Positions 23,993 to 33,305 of a DNA stretch of 64,000 bases are shown in pieces. The notes under the pieces were generated by a model. It was not told the DNA's origin. It made no database searches and was given only the letters and a program-made list of their open reading frames with translations. Position numbers and translations under genes: made by a program. This stretch comes from DASWZN01 sp963841635 (GTDB taxonomy: Bacteria > Acidobacteriota > Terriglobia > Bryobacterales > Bryobacteraceae): the NCBI GenBank assembly GCA_963841635.1, contig CAWJDO010000002.1:5332001-5396000 (forward strand). Direction: 5' to 3'. The stretch's first letter is position 1. Every line of letters starts with the position of its first letter.

Positions 23993-25696
23993 CTACGCCA
24001 GATCGCGCCGCCGCTGCGTTGATGCAGCGCGATACCGCAAATGTCTGGCCGCGATGGCGCGGGCCAAGTCACGATGCTGATAGTAAGCCCAACTCGTCGA
24101 TATACCAAGCCGTTGACATACAGCGGGAACCGTTGGCGCCGGATTCTCCGCCAATGCACTGATCAGGTCAGCGTGCAACTTCTTCTTTTGTGCTTCTTCG
24201 TATGCCTTTCTTCGTGCAAGAAGCGCCTGGTACAAAGCAGGAAAATGCCGGCGCAGGACTCCGCGACACCCGAAACCCAGCTTTCCGGCCATTTGCGCCG
24301 TTGTGAGCGGCGGAACTTCCTCCAGTGCGGCTCTCAGGATCTCTCCCTTTCCGTCCATCTCGGCTTTCCTTCGTTGAGCGATTTTCCGGCCGATGGCCCG
24401 GCAAACATCGGGGAACCACCGCCTGATGCAGCCCGCGTTCGCGTAGCCCTTCTGCACGGCGATTTCGGTAATCGATACCGGGTACTCGCGAGCCAGCGAA
24501 GCCTCCAATATGCGCTTCATCTGAGGCCGTTCGCACTTTCGAGGAGCCCGTGAAGGCATTGTCTGTAACGCTCGGATAGCCTCACGATGCGCTGCCGCCA
24601 GCAATAGGGACCGGGCGCGATCGATCTGGTACAGGCGATCTGGCCGGGCAAAACTCAGACGCCGCGCAAGCTCGGATACGCTGGGCGGCGGTTCTTCCGT
24701 CAGTGCGCAATCCAGGGCGCGGCGGACTTCTTCGCCACGCCGCCGCAACTGAAGGCCCCGATCATTGCGGATAGGGGCGATGTCGAAACCGGCTGCCGCC
24801 GGATCGCCAAGCAAGTTCGTCACAGGCACTCCGATCTGGTTACACATCCGTAGAAGAGTGCCGATTTGGGGGCGATGCACGCCCGATACCCAGTACCGCA
24901 GTGCGCCACGCGGCGTCCGCGTGAGATCCGCGAACGCCAGCAGGTTGCCGGACGTAGCGGCCGAAATGCACGCGGACAGGTTGGTGCTGAGACGTTCCCG
25001 CAGTGGAGACCCTTTCAGTTCTGGAGCCGCTGCGAGCAAATCGCCGACCGACTTCGCAATCCAAATCTCACGTTCCAAATCCGACTCGTTCATTGACTTT
25101 TCCGTCGCCCCACCGCCGCCCAACCAACCGCCGCACCGGGAACAGTGGCCAGGCCGAGCATAGGCGGCAAGTGGTCTCGACCGGCGTCGGCAGTGCGGAC
25201 AAATCTCTTCGAGAAGTTCCCTATGGATGGGGCATACCTTCACGATTCCAATGGTCCACAACAGGGATTCGTACTGAACGCCGTGGCGCCGTCGACTCTC
25301 GATACAGCTTGGGCACCGGGCACTCACGTGCCTGAACAGAAGCGATTCGGAAAACAGGTCTGCCAGCGCCAGGAGCGTCAAATCCGAGAGCCCGCGCCGC
25401 TGTGTGGCCGTCTCCAGAACGGCGACCCACTTTCTGGGAACATCCCCGATTCCATTCACAGCGTAGGACTGGGGGTAGAAGGTAGTCGAGCGGCGGTTGC
25501 TGGAGTCTGGAGTGAATAGAGGAGTCGGGCAGGCGGAATCGGACAGTTCGCCGCCAACCAAATCCGAGACAGTTACGCAGTGCGCTTCGGCGAGTCGTGC
25601 CACGTATCCGGTCAGGCTTTCCACCTCGGCCGTACCGACATTCATCGGCTCGAGCGAATACAGACGGCTCCGCTTGGGAATCGACGGAACCGCCAT
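23993..25696 (-). CDS. tniQ: TniQ/TnsD-type target-selection protein
   Basis: 567 residues from ATG 25696, with GAGGG upstream and only 10 nt after the tnsC stop; longer starts would overlap tnsC. Residues about 15-220 are the TniQ domain: a SLTGYVARLA start, then zinc ligands CPSC, C-P-I-H, CPHC and CSRCGG. The remaining ~330 residues form about four related helix-turn-helix-like units (each with an E-x-P-P-x-x-x-x-x-A-x-x-L pattern and a hydrophobic R-x-F-P or similar end), as in TnsD proteins that read a specific attachment site. It selects the target and recruits TnsC. The target here was probably the end of the J-domain-like gene. Confidence 0.9.
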   Translation of the reverse strand: MAVPSIPKRSRLYSLEPMNVGTAEVESLTGYVARLAEAHCVTVSDLVGGELSDSACPTPLFTPDSSNRRSTTFYPQSYAVNGIGDVPRKWVAVLETATQRRGLSDLTLLALADLFSESLLFRHVSARCPSCIESRRRHGVQYESLLWTIGIVKVCPIHRELLEEICPHCRRRSRPLAAYARPGHCSRCGGWLGGGGATEKSMNESDLEREIWIAKSVGDLLAAAPELKGSPLRERLSTNLSACISAATSGNLLAFADLTRTPRGALRYWVSGVHRPQIGTLLRMCNQIGVPVTNLLGDPAAAGFDIAPIRNDRGLQLRRRGEEVRRALDCALTEEPPPSVSELARRLSFARPDRLYQIDRARSLLLAAAHREAIRALQTMPSRAPRKCERPQMKRILEASLAREYPVSITEIAVQKGYANAGCIRRWFPDVCRAIGRKIAQRRKAEMDGKGEILRAALEEVPPLTTAQMAGKLGFGCRGVLRRHFPALYQALLARRKAYEEAQKKKLHADLISALAENPAPTVPAVCQRLGISTSWAYYQHRDLARAIAARHLRYRAASTQRRRDLA

Positions 25697-25706
25697 TTGC
25701 CAGCCC

Positions 25707-26864
25707 TCAGATAGCTCCACTGGCCGCATGTGCAAGTACCGGGACCCCAATTGGATCTCTCTTGGCGAGCCGCTGGCCCGGCAGCGTGCGCTGTAGAACA
25801 GCCGCCTTCGTCTTATCTGGATCGGCATCTACGGGCAGCCCGAGCGCCAAACGGAAACGCGAGCGCGCCTCGTCACTCTCCGTCAATCGGGCTTCGCCTT
25901 CCGTTACCTCCGCGAGCATCTTCTCGCACTGCGAGATGGTAAGCGCCTGTGCCGCCAAATCCCGGAGTGTGAGCTTCGCGGCGCCTCGACGTAGAGCGGC
26001 GGCGAGCGTTCTCACCAGCCATTCTTTCAACACGCCCACGCAGCCGATGCTGCGTTCGTATAAGAACTCCCAGTTGGCTACCAGCTCTGGCGGCTCGGGA
26101 AGAGGCATCTGCCGCTCGAAGGAACAAAGGACGTTCACAAACGTGTTGCGATCCTCGGCGTTGCCAACGCGGTAACGGCCAAAGTGCACGTCCACACTTC
26201 GCCGGCTCAGTTGCCCGCTGAGATTCCGGAACGCCAGCAGATCGTAGGTTCCAAACAGGGCGTGCACGGTTCCGGTGCGGTTGGCAATGGACTTGATGAC
26301 ATCCAACTGATCCAACAACCGGCGTCCGGAAGACATTTTCGCAAGATGTTGTGCCTCATCGATTAAGACGACGCGTGGCCGGCGGTACCGTAGCGCCTGC
26401 TCCACCGCATGTTGATACTCTTCGCCATGGGCTTTCCTGGCAGGCATGAAGTGGACGTCCGTATCACAGCCATACGGCTCCATGTTGCGTTTTCGATCGA
26501 TGAGCGGCTCGTTCATTTCGCACAGCATTCGTCTGAAATGATCGCGCCAACTGAAGTTGCCGGATGGCGGCGCCACCGCCTCGACACTCACCACCGGCAG
26601 CCGCGCCGGATCGGTTTCCAAATCCTGGAGCGCCTCCACGGTGAGGAGCTGCTCGACTCTCATCCGCAGCGTCGTCTTGCCCACTCCCGTCGGTCCGAGG
26701 ATGAGAATAACGGAATTCGGCGCGCACTCTCGAATGGCGGCGAGAAGCCGTTCCTTGACATCGACCAGACGAGGATGAGCGACCGTGAAATCCTGGAAGT
26801 GCTTCAGCCTGACCGGCCACGGCGCACTCAACAACGCCGCGGGAAACTCAGATGGCGCTGTCAT
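25707..26864 (-). CDS. tnsC: TnsC/TniB-type AAA+ ATPase
   Basis: 385 residues. Walker A is GPTGVGKTT near residue 57; Walker B is VVLIDEAQH near 167; a sensor-1-like FGTYDLL follows near 206. This is the ATPase that links the TniQ-marked target to the transposase and gives target immunity. ATG 26864 overlaps the tnsAB stop (ATGA), and tniQ follows 10 nt after its own stop, so the three were one operon. Confidence 0.92.
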   Translation of the reverse strand: MTAPSEFPAALLSAPWPVRLKHFQDFTVAHPRLVDVKERLLAAIRECAPNSVILILGPTGVGKTTLRMRVEQLLTVEALQDLETDPARLPVVSVEAVAPPSGNFSWRDHFRRMLCEMNEPLIDRKRNMEPYGCDTDVHFMPARKAHGEEYQHAVEQALRYRRPRVVLIDEAQHLAKMSSGRRLLDQLDVIKSIANRTGTVHALFGTYDLLAFRNLSGQLSRRSVDVHFGRYRVGNAEDRNTFVNVLCSFERQMPLPEPPELVANWEFLYERSIGCVGVLKEWLVRTLAAALRRGAAKLTLRDLAAQALTISQCEKMLAEVTEGEARLTESDEARSRFRLALGLPVDADPDKTKAAVLQRTLPGQRLAKRDPIGVPVLAHAASGAI

Positions 26865-27666
26865 CAGAACTCCCCGTAGACCTCAGAGCTTTTCGGCGCG
26901 TCTTCTATTCGGCCCATTCGATCTTCCAATGGCGCCTGGGGGCTGGGGCTGGCACCCTGCCCAGAGGGGTCATCGGTAGCTATGGCGCCATCCCGTTGAC
27001 GGATATTACGGACCTCCCGGTCACGCTGCCTTTGTAGCAGGAGGGCCTCTTCCGACTCCACCGACGCCAGAAACTCCGCCAGCTTCTTCGCGGTGATCTC
27101 AAACCCCTGAGAATGGCATTGGTACCGCCTTCGTAGCTCCGCGCTTGCGAGCGCAACTTCCTTTTCCGAGCGGCCCCGGAAGGCAAGATAGTGCTCGGAG
27201 TGGCATTGCACCCAATGGCCGCCGGCAAAGATGTAGGCCAAGCCGGCGTCGAATGGGTCGTACCGCACGCCGACCTGGCTATGCTCGATAGCGGGATCGC
27301 GCAGAGACTCCGACCAGTAATAGATATGATTGATCTTGACGCCACGCCCAGGCGCAACTTTGGCCGTGCCTTTCGCAGTGGTGGGTAGCGTCCACATCTG
27401 AAATTCCAGATCGTCGGTCACTTGCCGATGCGAGCGCGTCCCAGTCGCGGCCAAGCCGCGTTCGTACGCATCCCGCGGCGTCTGCCCAAGCGCCGGATGC
27501 TCGATCGCATCGTAGATCTCGTAAAGATACTCCGCCAGGTAGCCGTGCAACTCTGGCAGCGGCCAAGTTGCGTGTTCCTTCGGATTGACCGACTTGGTCA
27601 CTTGCCGAACATTGCGCGTTAGCTGAGTGTTCCCGGCGAGGTTATGGATGAACCGCGTGTTCGTGA
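26864..27666 (-). pseudogene. 3' part of the interrupted tnsAB transposase gene
   Basis: In-frame codons from the RIT boundary (27666) to TGA 26864 continue the transposase: ITNTRFIHNLAGN, then VTKSVNPKEHATW, then HPALGQTPRDAYERG and the Mu-type C-terminal domain. This is the segment after the DDE catalytic core, including the beta-barrel and the TnsC-interacting tail. A frame from GTG 27601 could be translated alone but would be a non-catalytic fragment. The N-terminal part lies at 31132-32846. Confidence 0.88.
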
Positions 27667-27696
27667 TTCCGTTATGTGGCCATCGCAGTTATGTGG
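27667..27696 (+). repeat. RIT left terminal inverted repeat
   Basis: 30 bp, a perfect reverse complement of 31081-31110. It contains two direct copies of GTTATGTGG 17 bp apart, probably recombinase-binding sites. Confidence 0.92.
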
Positions 27697-27755
27697 GGCA
27701 GGACCCCCAAGCGGAGCTGTTTTTCGGAGGTTCCTGCGGCGTCTACACAACATAA

Positions 27756-27805
27756 GTTGACCCCGTATAGTGGGGTGGGAGTTCAGCCCCACTATGGAGG
27801 TCAAC
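27756..27805 (+). promoter_or_regulatory. stem-loop that pairs the ritA ribosome binding site
   Basis: The arms at 27756-27775 and 27787-27805 (about 17 of 19-20 positions paired) enclose an 11-nt loop. The right arm contains the GGAGG that precedes GTG 27807 by six bases. If transcribed, the hairpin would hide the ribosome binding site of the first recombinase; a repressor-binding palindrome is an alternative role. Confidence 0.6.
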
Positions 27806-27806
27806 A

Positions 27807-29063
27807 GTGTTTGATCAGCTTTATCGCCGCCGACAAGCACGGCAGCGCCACACCACCAGTCCGCTTCTGCAGGAGCGCCTGGGATTTTTGCAGGAGTGTG
27901 CCAACGAAGGATATTCGACGGCGACGCTCCGGGGAATCGCAGCCGATCTGCTGGTGATTCAGAATCTCTTGGGCTTGCCTCAGTCCGCCCAAAAGCTCGG
28001 ACCGCCAGCCGTAAAGGTGGCAATCGAGAAATGGATAGCACGCCAGCCGAAGCATTTCAATCATCGGAACGGGCGCCGCGGCTGCGAGAACCTGACCCAG
28101 AGGGCGATGCACTGGCTCCGCTACATGGATCGTCTTCAGGCTTCAGTTCCCAAAACGAACGCGTTCGGCAGATTGGTCGAGGATTTTGCCGGCTACATGC
28201 GGCTCCAGAGAGGTCTGTCGGAGGAGACGATCAAGACCCGGTGTTGGTACGTTGAGGATTTCCTGCAATGGTTCGTTAGCAAGGATCGCTCCCTGTCCGA
28301 CATCACAATCGCCGACATTGACGAGGCGATCGCTCGAAAAGGTCGGGATGACGGCTACTCCCGACTGTCTGTTCAGGTGTATGCTTCCGGCATTCGCAAC
28401 TTCTTCCGTCACGCGGAGAGGAGGGGCTGGTGTCGGCGCGGGCTGGCGGATCTGATCGAAGCGCCGCGCGTGTATCAATATGAGAGTTTGCCGCGCGGGC
28501 CATCTTGGGACGACGTGCAACGGCTGATTGCAACTGCCGAAAAGGGCACGCCCAAGGACCTCCGGGATCGCGCGATGCTGCTACTCCTGGCTGTTTATGG
28601 CCTGCGCTCCGGTGAAGTCCGGGCACTGAAGCTGGAACATCTGGATTGGGAAAAGAATCTCATCTGGGTACCGCGTGCCAAAGGCCGCCGGACGCAGTGC
28701 TATCCGCTCACGGAGACAGTCGGAGAGGCCATCCTGTGCTACCTGGAAGACGGGCGCCCGAAATCCTCTGGATATCGTGAGGTTTTCTTGACCGTCGAGG
28801 CGCCCATTCAGCCGCTCCGCCGCAGTTCCGTCTGGACCATGGTTGCTAAACGCCTCCGGCCGTTGGGCGTTCCCTTGCGGCAGCATGGCCCGCACGTACT
28901 CCGCCACGCCTGCGCCACGCACCTTCTGGCGCAGGGGCTGTCACTGAAAGAGATTGGGGACCATCTCGGACAACGCCTCCCGAAGACCACGGCCGTCTAC
29001 GCGAAAGTAAACATGGCCGGTCTGCGCGAGGTGGCGAATTTCTCGCTGGGAGGCCTGGCATGA
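27807..29063 (+). CDS. ritA: RIT tyrosine recombinase A
   Basis: 418 residues from GTG 27807. Residues about 110-210 are the SAM-like core-binding domain; the catalytic domain shows Arg in YGLRSGEVRAL, the H-x-x-R box in HVLRHACATHLL, and the nucleophile in the TTAVYAK segment. An extra N-terminal ~100 residues is usual for the first RIT protein. Its end overlaps the next gene by ATGA. It is expected to act with B and C in moving the element. Confidence 0.9.
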   Translation: MFDQLYRRRQARQRHTTSPLLQERLGFLQECANEGYSTATLRGIAADLLVIQNLLGLPQSAQKLGPPAVKVAIEKWIARQPKHFNHRNGRRGCENLTQRAMHWLRYMDRLQASVPKTNAFGRLVEDFAGYMRLQRGLSEETIKTRCWYVEDFLQWFVSKDRSLSDITIADIDEAIARKGRDDGYSRLSVQVYASGIRNFFRHAERRGWCRRGLADLIEAPRVYQYESLPRGPSWDDVQRLIATAEKGTPKDLRDRAMLLLLAVYGLRSGEVRALKLEHLDWEKNLIWVPRAKGRRTQCYPLTETVGEAILCYLEDGRPKSSGYREVFLTVEAPIQPLRRSSVWTMVAKRLRPLGVPLRQHGPHVLRHACATHLLAQGLSLKEIGDHLGQRLPKTTAVYAKVNMAGLREVANFSLGGLA

Positions 29064-30007
29064 AACTCGCGCATCTCGTGGCGCAGTATGCAGCCTTCCG
29101 AAAGAACCTGGGCGAAGATTTCGAAAGTGCTACCAGGGTCCTGCAATCGTTCTCTCGCAGCATGGGAGCGGAAGCGGACATCGCCGGCGTGCAAGCGGAT
29201 CGAGTAAGGGCCTTTCTCGATGGGCGCGGCCCTCTCACGCGCTACTGGCACACGAAGCATACGATCCTTCGTGGCTTCTACCGCTACGCTCTGAGCCGCG
29301 GCCACATTGTCGTGTCGCCGTTGCCTGTGATAATCCCGAGGGAACCCGAGCGCTTCGTGGCGTACATCTATTCGCATGACGAGTTGCAGCGCCTGCTCGA
29401 TGGCACGTCCGGCTACCAAAAGCAGAGGATCCACATGGAGCCTCACACTTTCCGGACCATTTTGCTGGCGCTCTATGGGGCCGCACTGCGCGTGAGCGAG
29501 TGCCTTTCCTTGACGCTCGCCGATGTGGATGTGCGTCAATCAGTTTTGACCATTCGCGACACGAAGTTCTACAAGTCGCGCCTGGTGCCACTAGGAAGCG
29601 ACTTGAATGACGCAATGCTGAGGTACGCCAAGCGTCGAAAGGGGGCCGGCCACTCACAGGAAGAGGACGCTCCGTTCTTCGTCACCAAGCTCGGCGAACG
29701 GGTGCCGATCCGCCTTCTTCAGCGGGCATTTCGGCGACTTCGCAAACAAACGGGCATCCACCGCGATGATGGCGCCCGTTACCAGCCGCGGATTCACGAT
29801 CTACGACACGCTGCTGCCGTCCATCGTCTGACGGCTTGGTATCGGGACGGAAGAGACGTCCAAAAACTTCTGCCGCTGCTGTCGACCTACATGGGCCACG
29901 TGGATATCGCCAGCACCCAGCATTACCTGACGATGACGCCGGAGTTGTTGCAGGAGGCCAGTGCTCGGTTTGCCAACTATGCATTTTCGGAGGTGAGCCA
30001 TGGCTGA
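29060..30007 (+). CDS. ritB: RIT tyrosine recombinase B
   Basis: 315 residues. The catalytic Arg is in YGAALRVSECLSL, the H-x-x-R box in HDLRHAAAVHRL, a conserved His in YMGHVDIAST, and the Tyr in the following QHYLTM. The start overlaps the stop of gene A (ATGA), and the end overlaps the start of gene C by 8 nt, giving strict translational coupling and equal dosage. Confidence 0.9.
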   Translation: MKLAHLVAQYAAFRKNLGEDFESATRVLQSFSRSMGAEADIAGVQADRVRAFLDGRGPLTRYWHTKHTILRGFYRYALSRGHIVVSPLPVIIPREPERFVAYIYSHDELQRLLDGTSGYQKQRIHMEPHTFRTILLALYGAALRVSECLSLTLADVDVRQSVLTIRDTKFYKSRLVPLGSDLNDAMLRYAKRRKGAGHSQEEDAPFFVTKLGERVPIRLLQRAFRRLRKQTGIHRDDGARYQPRIHDLRHAAAVHRLTAWYRDGRDVQKLLPLLSTYMGHVDIASTQHYLTMTPELLQEASARFANYAFSEVSHG

Positions 30008-31010
30008 TATAACCAAGCTTGGCCCTTGGGTGCGGCGCTTTCTCCAGGAACATCTCATCAGTGAACGCAACCTGTCGCGAAACACGCAACGGAGTTATCG
30101 CGATACCCTTGCGTTGCTGATCCCGTTCGCGGCCCGCGAAGCCCAAAGGAAGGTCGATGAACTCACCGTGTTCGAAGTCTCGGAGAAGTGCGTCGGCCGG
30201 TTTCTTGCTGAGATCGAGGAAGTTCGCGGCTGCAGCATAGCCACGAGAAATCAGCGCCTCGCTGCGATCCATGCCTTCAGTCATTTCGTGGCCATTCACA
30301 GCCCAGAACATATCGCGTGGTGCGAACAGGTTCGGGCAATCCCGTTCAAAAAGTGCACCAAGAGAGTGATCACGTATCTCGAGAAGGAGGAGATGGATGC
30401 CTTGCTCGCCGCGCCCGATCTCAAGACCACTCAGGGAAGGCGGGATCATCTCATGCTCCTGTTCCTGTACAATACTGGCGCACGCGCGGATGAGGCGGCT
30501 CAACTCCACATCGCAGACCTGGATCTGGCGCGGGCGCCCAGCCGAGGACTCTCGTCGGTCAGAATCTGTGGCAAGGGCAACAAGGAGCGCCGTTGTCCCG
30601 TTTGGCCGCAGACGACCGCCGAACTGATGTCGGCCATCGACGGCAGGAAACCCGGCGAACATGTTTTCCTGAATCGGTACGGCCGGCCCATTACACGCTT
30701 CGGCATTCACGGGCTGGTCGAACGCTACAGTCAAAAGATCACTACCCGCCTCCCTTCGCTGGGCGCCAAGCGAGTCAGCCCCCACTGCATCCGCCACACA
30801 ACCGCAACCCACCTCCTTCGCGCCGGGGTGGATATCAACACGATACGCGCATGGATGGGCCACGTTTCTCTGGACACCACCAACGTCTACGCCGAGATCG
30901 ATCTTGAGATGAAAGCCGCCGCGCTTGCCCACTGCGAGGTAAAGGGCGTCAAACCCGCTCGAAGATGGAATGAGGACAAGGGCATCATGGCGTTCCTGCG
31001 CGCGCTCTGA
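30000..31010 (+). CDS. ritC: RIT tyrosine recombinase C
   Basis: 336 residues. A core-binding domain (SERNLSRNTQRSYRDTL) is followed by the catalytic set: Arg in NTGARADEAAQL, H-x-x-R in HCIRHTTATHLL, His in WMGHVSLDTT and Tyr in TNVYAEIDLEMK. The ATG lies within the end of gene B. The gene is complete, so all three recombinases appear intact and the RIT element could still be active. Confidence 0.92.
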   Translation: MADITKLGPWVRRFLQEHLISERNLSRNTQRSYRDTLALLIPFAAREAQRKVDELTVFEVSEKCVGRFLAEIEEVRGCSIATRNQRLAAIHAFSHFVAIHSPEHIAWCEQVRAIPFKKCTKRVITYLEKEEMDALLAAPDLKTTQGRRDHLMLLFLYNTGARADEAAQLHIADLDLARAPSRGLSSVRICGKGNKERRCPVWPQTTAELMSAIDGRKPGEHVFLNRYGRPITRFGIHGLVERYSQKITTRLPSLGAKRVSPHCIRHTTATHLLRAGVDINTIRAWMGHVSLDTTNVYAEIDLEMKAAALAHCEVKGVKPARRWNEDKGIMAFLRAL

Positions 31011-31022
31011 CGAAGTACAAAT

Positions 31023-31089
31023 GTTATGTGGCCTTCGTCAGCGTCGGTGCCCCGCCAAAACAGCGGAACCTCGCGGAAGGCCACATAAC
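31023..31089. repeat. inner inverted repeat at the RIT right end
   Basis: GTTATGTGGCCTTC (31023-31036) is perfectly inverted at 31076-31089. With the terminal repeat, the right end holds three copies of the GTTATGTGG core, one direct and two reversed (31081-31089, 31098-31106), giving the two ends unequal numbers of sites. Confidence 0.8.
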
Positions 31090-31110
31090 TGCGATGGCCA
31101 CATAACGGAA
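31081..31110 (-). repeat. RIT right terminal inverted repeat
   Basis: 30 bp, perfect inverse of 27667-27696. The identity stops abruptly on both sides. Confidence 0.92.
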
Positions 31111-31111
31111 C

Positions 31112-31131
31112 TTCTGTTGTCGACAACAGAA
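31112..31131. repeat. 20-bp perfect palindrome at the RIT right boundary
   Basis: A self-complementary 20-mer centred on GTCGAC lies between the terminal repeat and the resumed tnsAB reading frame. No copy exists at the left boundary, so it belongs to the element or was made during insertion. Confidence 0.85.
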
Positions 31132-32846
31132 ATCCCGAACAGGCGCTCGCACACAGACCCGAATCTGGCTTTGGCCGGCGGGCGAGTCTTCTTCGTGCAT
31201 TCGTAACGGGCCAGCAAAGTTTCGAAATAGACGCTGTCAAACTCGCGCCCCCCATCCAGCACGATGATTTGCGGCAATCTCCCATGGCGACGGACGCATT
31301 CTCTCAAAAGCATCATGCAGGAACGATAACTGGGCGGGTCGAAGGTCACGTAGAATGCAAGGACCCGGCGGCTGAAAGCGTCGATCAAGAGGGTCATCCA
31401 CGGCCGTCCGAGAACCTGACCCGTGTGGGCGGAAATCACCTCCACGTCCAACTCGGTGTGATCGATGTGGCAGATCTCGAAGGGGCGGTCTCCATGCCGG
31501 GGCGTCTTCAGGTCAAGCTCAATATAGAAGGGCTCCTGGACGTAGGCCGCTCTATGCCCTTGCCGCTTCAGCGTCTGCCGGAAGCCCGCTTTCGCATGGA
31601 CCGCAAGACTGAATGTCTTGTAACTCGGCGCCTGGATGTTCCGCGCTTCGCACGCTCGCTTCAGTCCGATCCAAGAAATGTACATGGACTTCTGCTTCAA
31701 GGTCTCGAAGTCGGCAGCAATGAAGTCGCCCATCAAGAGCCGTGTGTCTTCGGGCAGACGTTGGGTCGAGTTACCGCGATCGCTCGACCGCGGCAGCAGC
31801 CCCATATATCCATTGCCATACTTCCGTTCCGCCGCGCGATAGCTGGCAACCCAGCGCCGCAGAGTACGAGCGGGGACGGCAGCGCCCGCGTCGCACGGGC
31901 CGTTCTGAAGGCGCCCGCGGACGGCGCGGCAGCGCATGTTGGCCATCCGCAAGTCTTGTTCGCCGGCGTTGGACAGCATTTTCAGTAACTCGGGATCCAT
32001 CGACTGATGGTGATTCAGAGGAGCATCAAGGCGAGTGTCCGGCTGCCCTCCTGCGATCTTCTGGGGTTGTTTATCAACCGGCGCAAACACCGGCACTCGC
32101 GCCGGTTCGCGAAGCGCCGCGCCTCGGATGTCCACCGAAGGCGCGCCTGTCGCAATCAGCAAATAGATCTCATCGCGGGTTGCAACACCCTGTGTCACGT
32201 CGAACAGCGCCGCCAGCGAGAGCCCTGGGGCTGCGAGGACCTGTCCAAGCAATCTTTCGTACACCGGCGGCGCACATGCGGGACAGTCCGCCCGCAGATA
32301 ATCGTCGAGGAACTGTATATTCCGTTGAAAGATCCAATCGATCTCTTGCGCCGATCGAACTCGATAGTAAAGTCCGGACTGCGAGGCATGCGCTTCGCCT
32401 GGCGGGCAGCGCCATCGCTCCGTGTCATCACGCTGGTATCTGTTCGGGTTGTGTTCGGCGAGCCGGTTCAGGTCCTCCTCCGTCTTCCATTCTTCCCATC
32501 CGGCCGCATCATCGCGGATTACGAAAAAGTCCGGAGTGTGGAGCACCCCCATGCCCCGGCTGTTCGCGCTGTTGTAGAGCAGCTTTATCGATGGAGGCTG
32601 ATCGAAGAACTCCAACACATGTACATCGTGTTCCATCTCGTAGATGGCGGCCAATTCGACCCGATGGCTTTCGAACTGTATCGTGACGCCCATCTTCTTA
32701 CTTGGATATCGCCCACTCACGTTGCCGCGGCCGCTACGGACCCGGCGTGTGGGGCCGGAGGAGCGAACATCCTCGATGACAGAGCGGGCCTCAAGTGAAA
32801 GATTCAGCCGCTGGTATAGCGTCAACAGATCGTCTCGGCCCAGCAC
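31132..32846 (-). pseudogene. 5' part of the interrupted tnsA-tnsB fusion gene
   Basis: Starts at GTG 32846 with AGGAGGAG six to seven bases upstream. Residues about 40-200 are a TnsA-like endonuclease: ESHRVELAAIYEME, TPDFFVI and EEWKTEED supply the E...D...E-x-K set. After a linker come HTH segments (about 270-400) and the DDE integrase core: HIDHTELDVEV, IIVLDGGREFDS, and the Glu of SVCERLFG just before the break. So both strand-cleavage activities are in one polypeptide. The open frame continues to a stop at 31038 inside the RIT end, adding about 30 foreign residues. The rest is at 26864-27666. Confidence 0.9.
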
Positions 32847-32882
32847 TGTTGTCTCCTCCTGCTCCGGCGCGAGGGGCGCAAA

Positions 32883-33209
32883 TCAAGGTTTGCGGCGCGC
32901 CGTCTTTAAGGCCTTCAAGTAGCGCACTCCCGCTTCGCTCATCAACTGTTGGAGCTCCTTGCCATTGTCGATAGCCGTTTTAACCTGTTGTGCCAGGGCG
33001 TCCGGCACATAGACCGATGACCGCCGGCCCTTACTTCGGCCATAAAGAATGTAGCTTTGATGTCCCTCTCCCTTCGCGCATGCCGGGCAGTTCTTTCGAA
33101 CGCAGGGGCTCCTGCGAAGGGAGAGCGACCCCTGGGCGACTGGCCACATCTTCTGGACGGTTGATAGAAACCACCGTCTGATCTCCTCCGGAGTTTCGTC
33201 CTTGGGCAT
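32883..33209 (-). CDS. DUF6788-like protein near the Tn7-like right end
   Basis: 108 residues from ATG 33209; the upstream frame crosses the transposon end repeats and is rejected. The core has a CVRKNCPACAKGEGH zinc-type motif followed by SYILYGRSKGRRSSVYVP and a basic C-terminus, the pattern of the DUF6788 family often found beside transposases. It lies 36 nt upstream of tnsAB on the same strand, so it is the first gene of the transposition operon. It may regulate transposition or bind the end; unproven. Confidence 0.6.
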   Translation of the reverse strand: MPKDETPEEIRRWFLSTVQKMWPVAQGSLSLRRSPCVRKNCPACAKGEGHQSYILYGRSKGRRSSVYVPDALAQQVKTAIDNGKELQQLMSEAGVRYLKALKTARRKP

Positions 33210-33305
33210 CGTATGTGCGTAGTATGACGCACGTACCGACAGAATGCAACACTTTTGTTTTGGGCGTTCAGGAGGGGCTCCGCCCATACGCTGGGCAACG
33301 ACTCG

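Larger units (their letters stand above)
27667..31131 (+). mobile_element. RIT element (recombinase in trio)
   Basis: Three tandem, overlapping tyrosine recombinase genes bounded by perfect 30-bp inverted repeats are the definition of a RIT element. It is inserted in tnsAB of the Tn7-like element, in opposite orientation to it. A 20-bp palindrome at the right boundary is absent on the left, so I place the right edge at 31131. Only 2-3 bases are shared at the two junctions. Confidence 0.9.
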
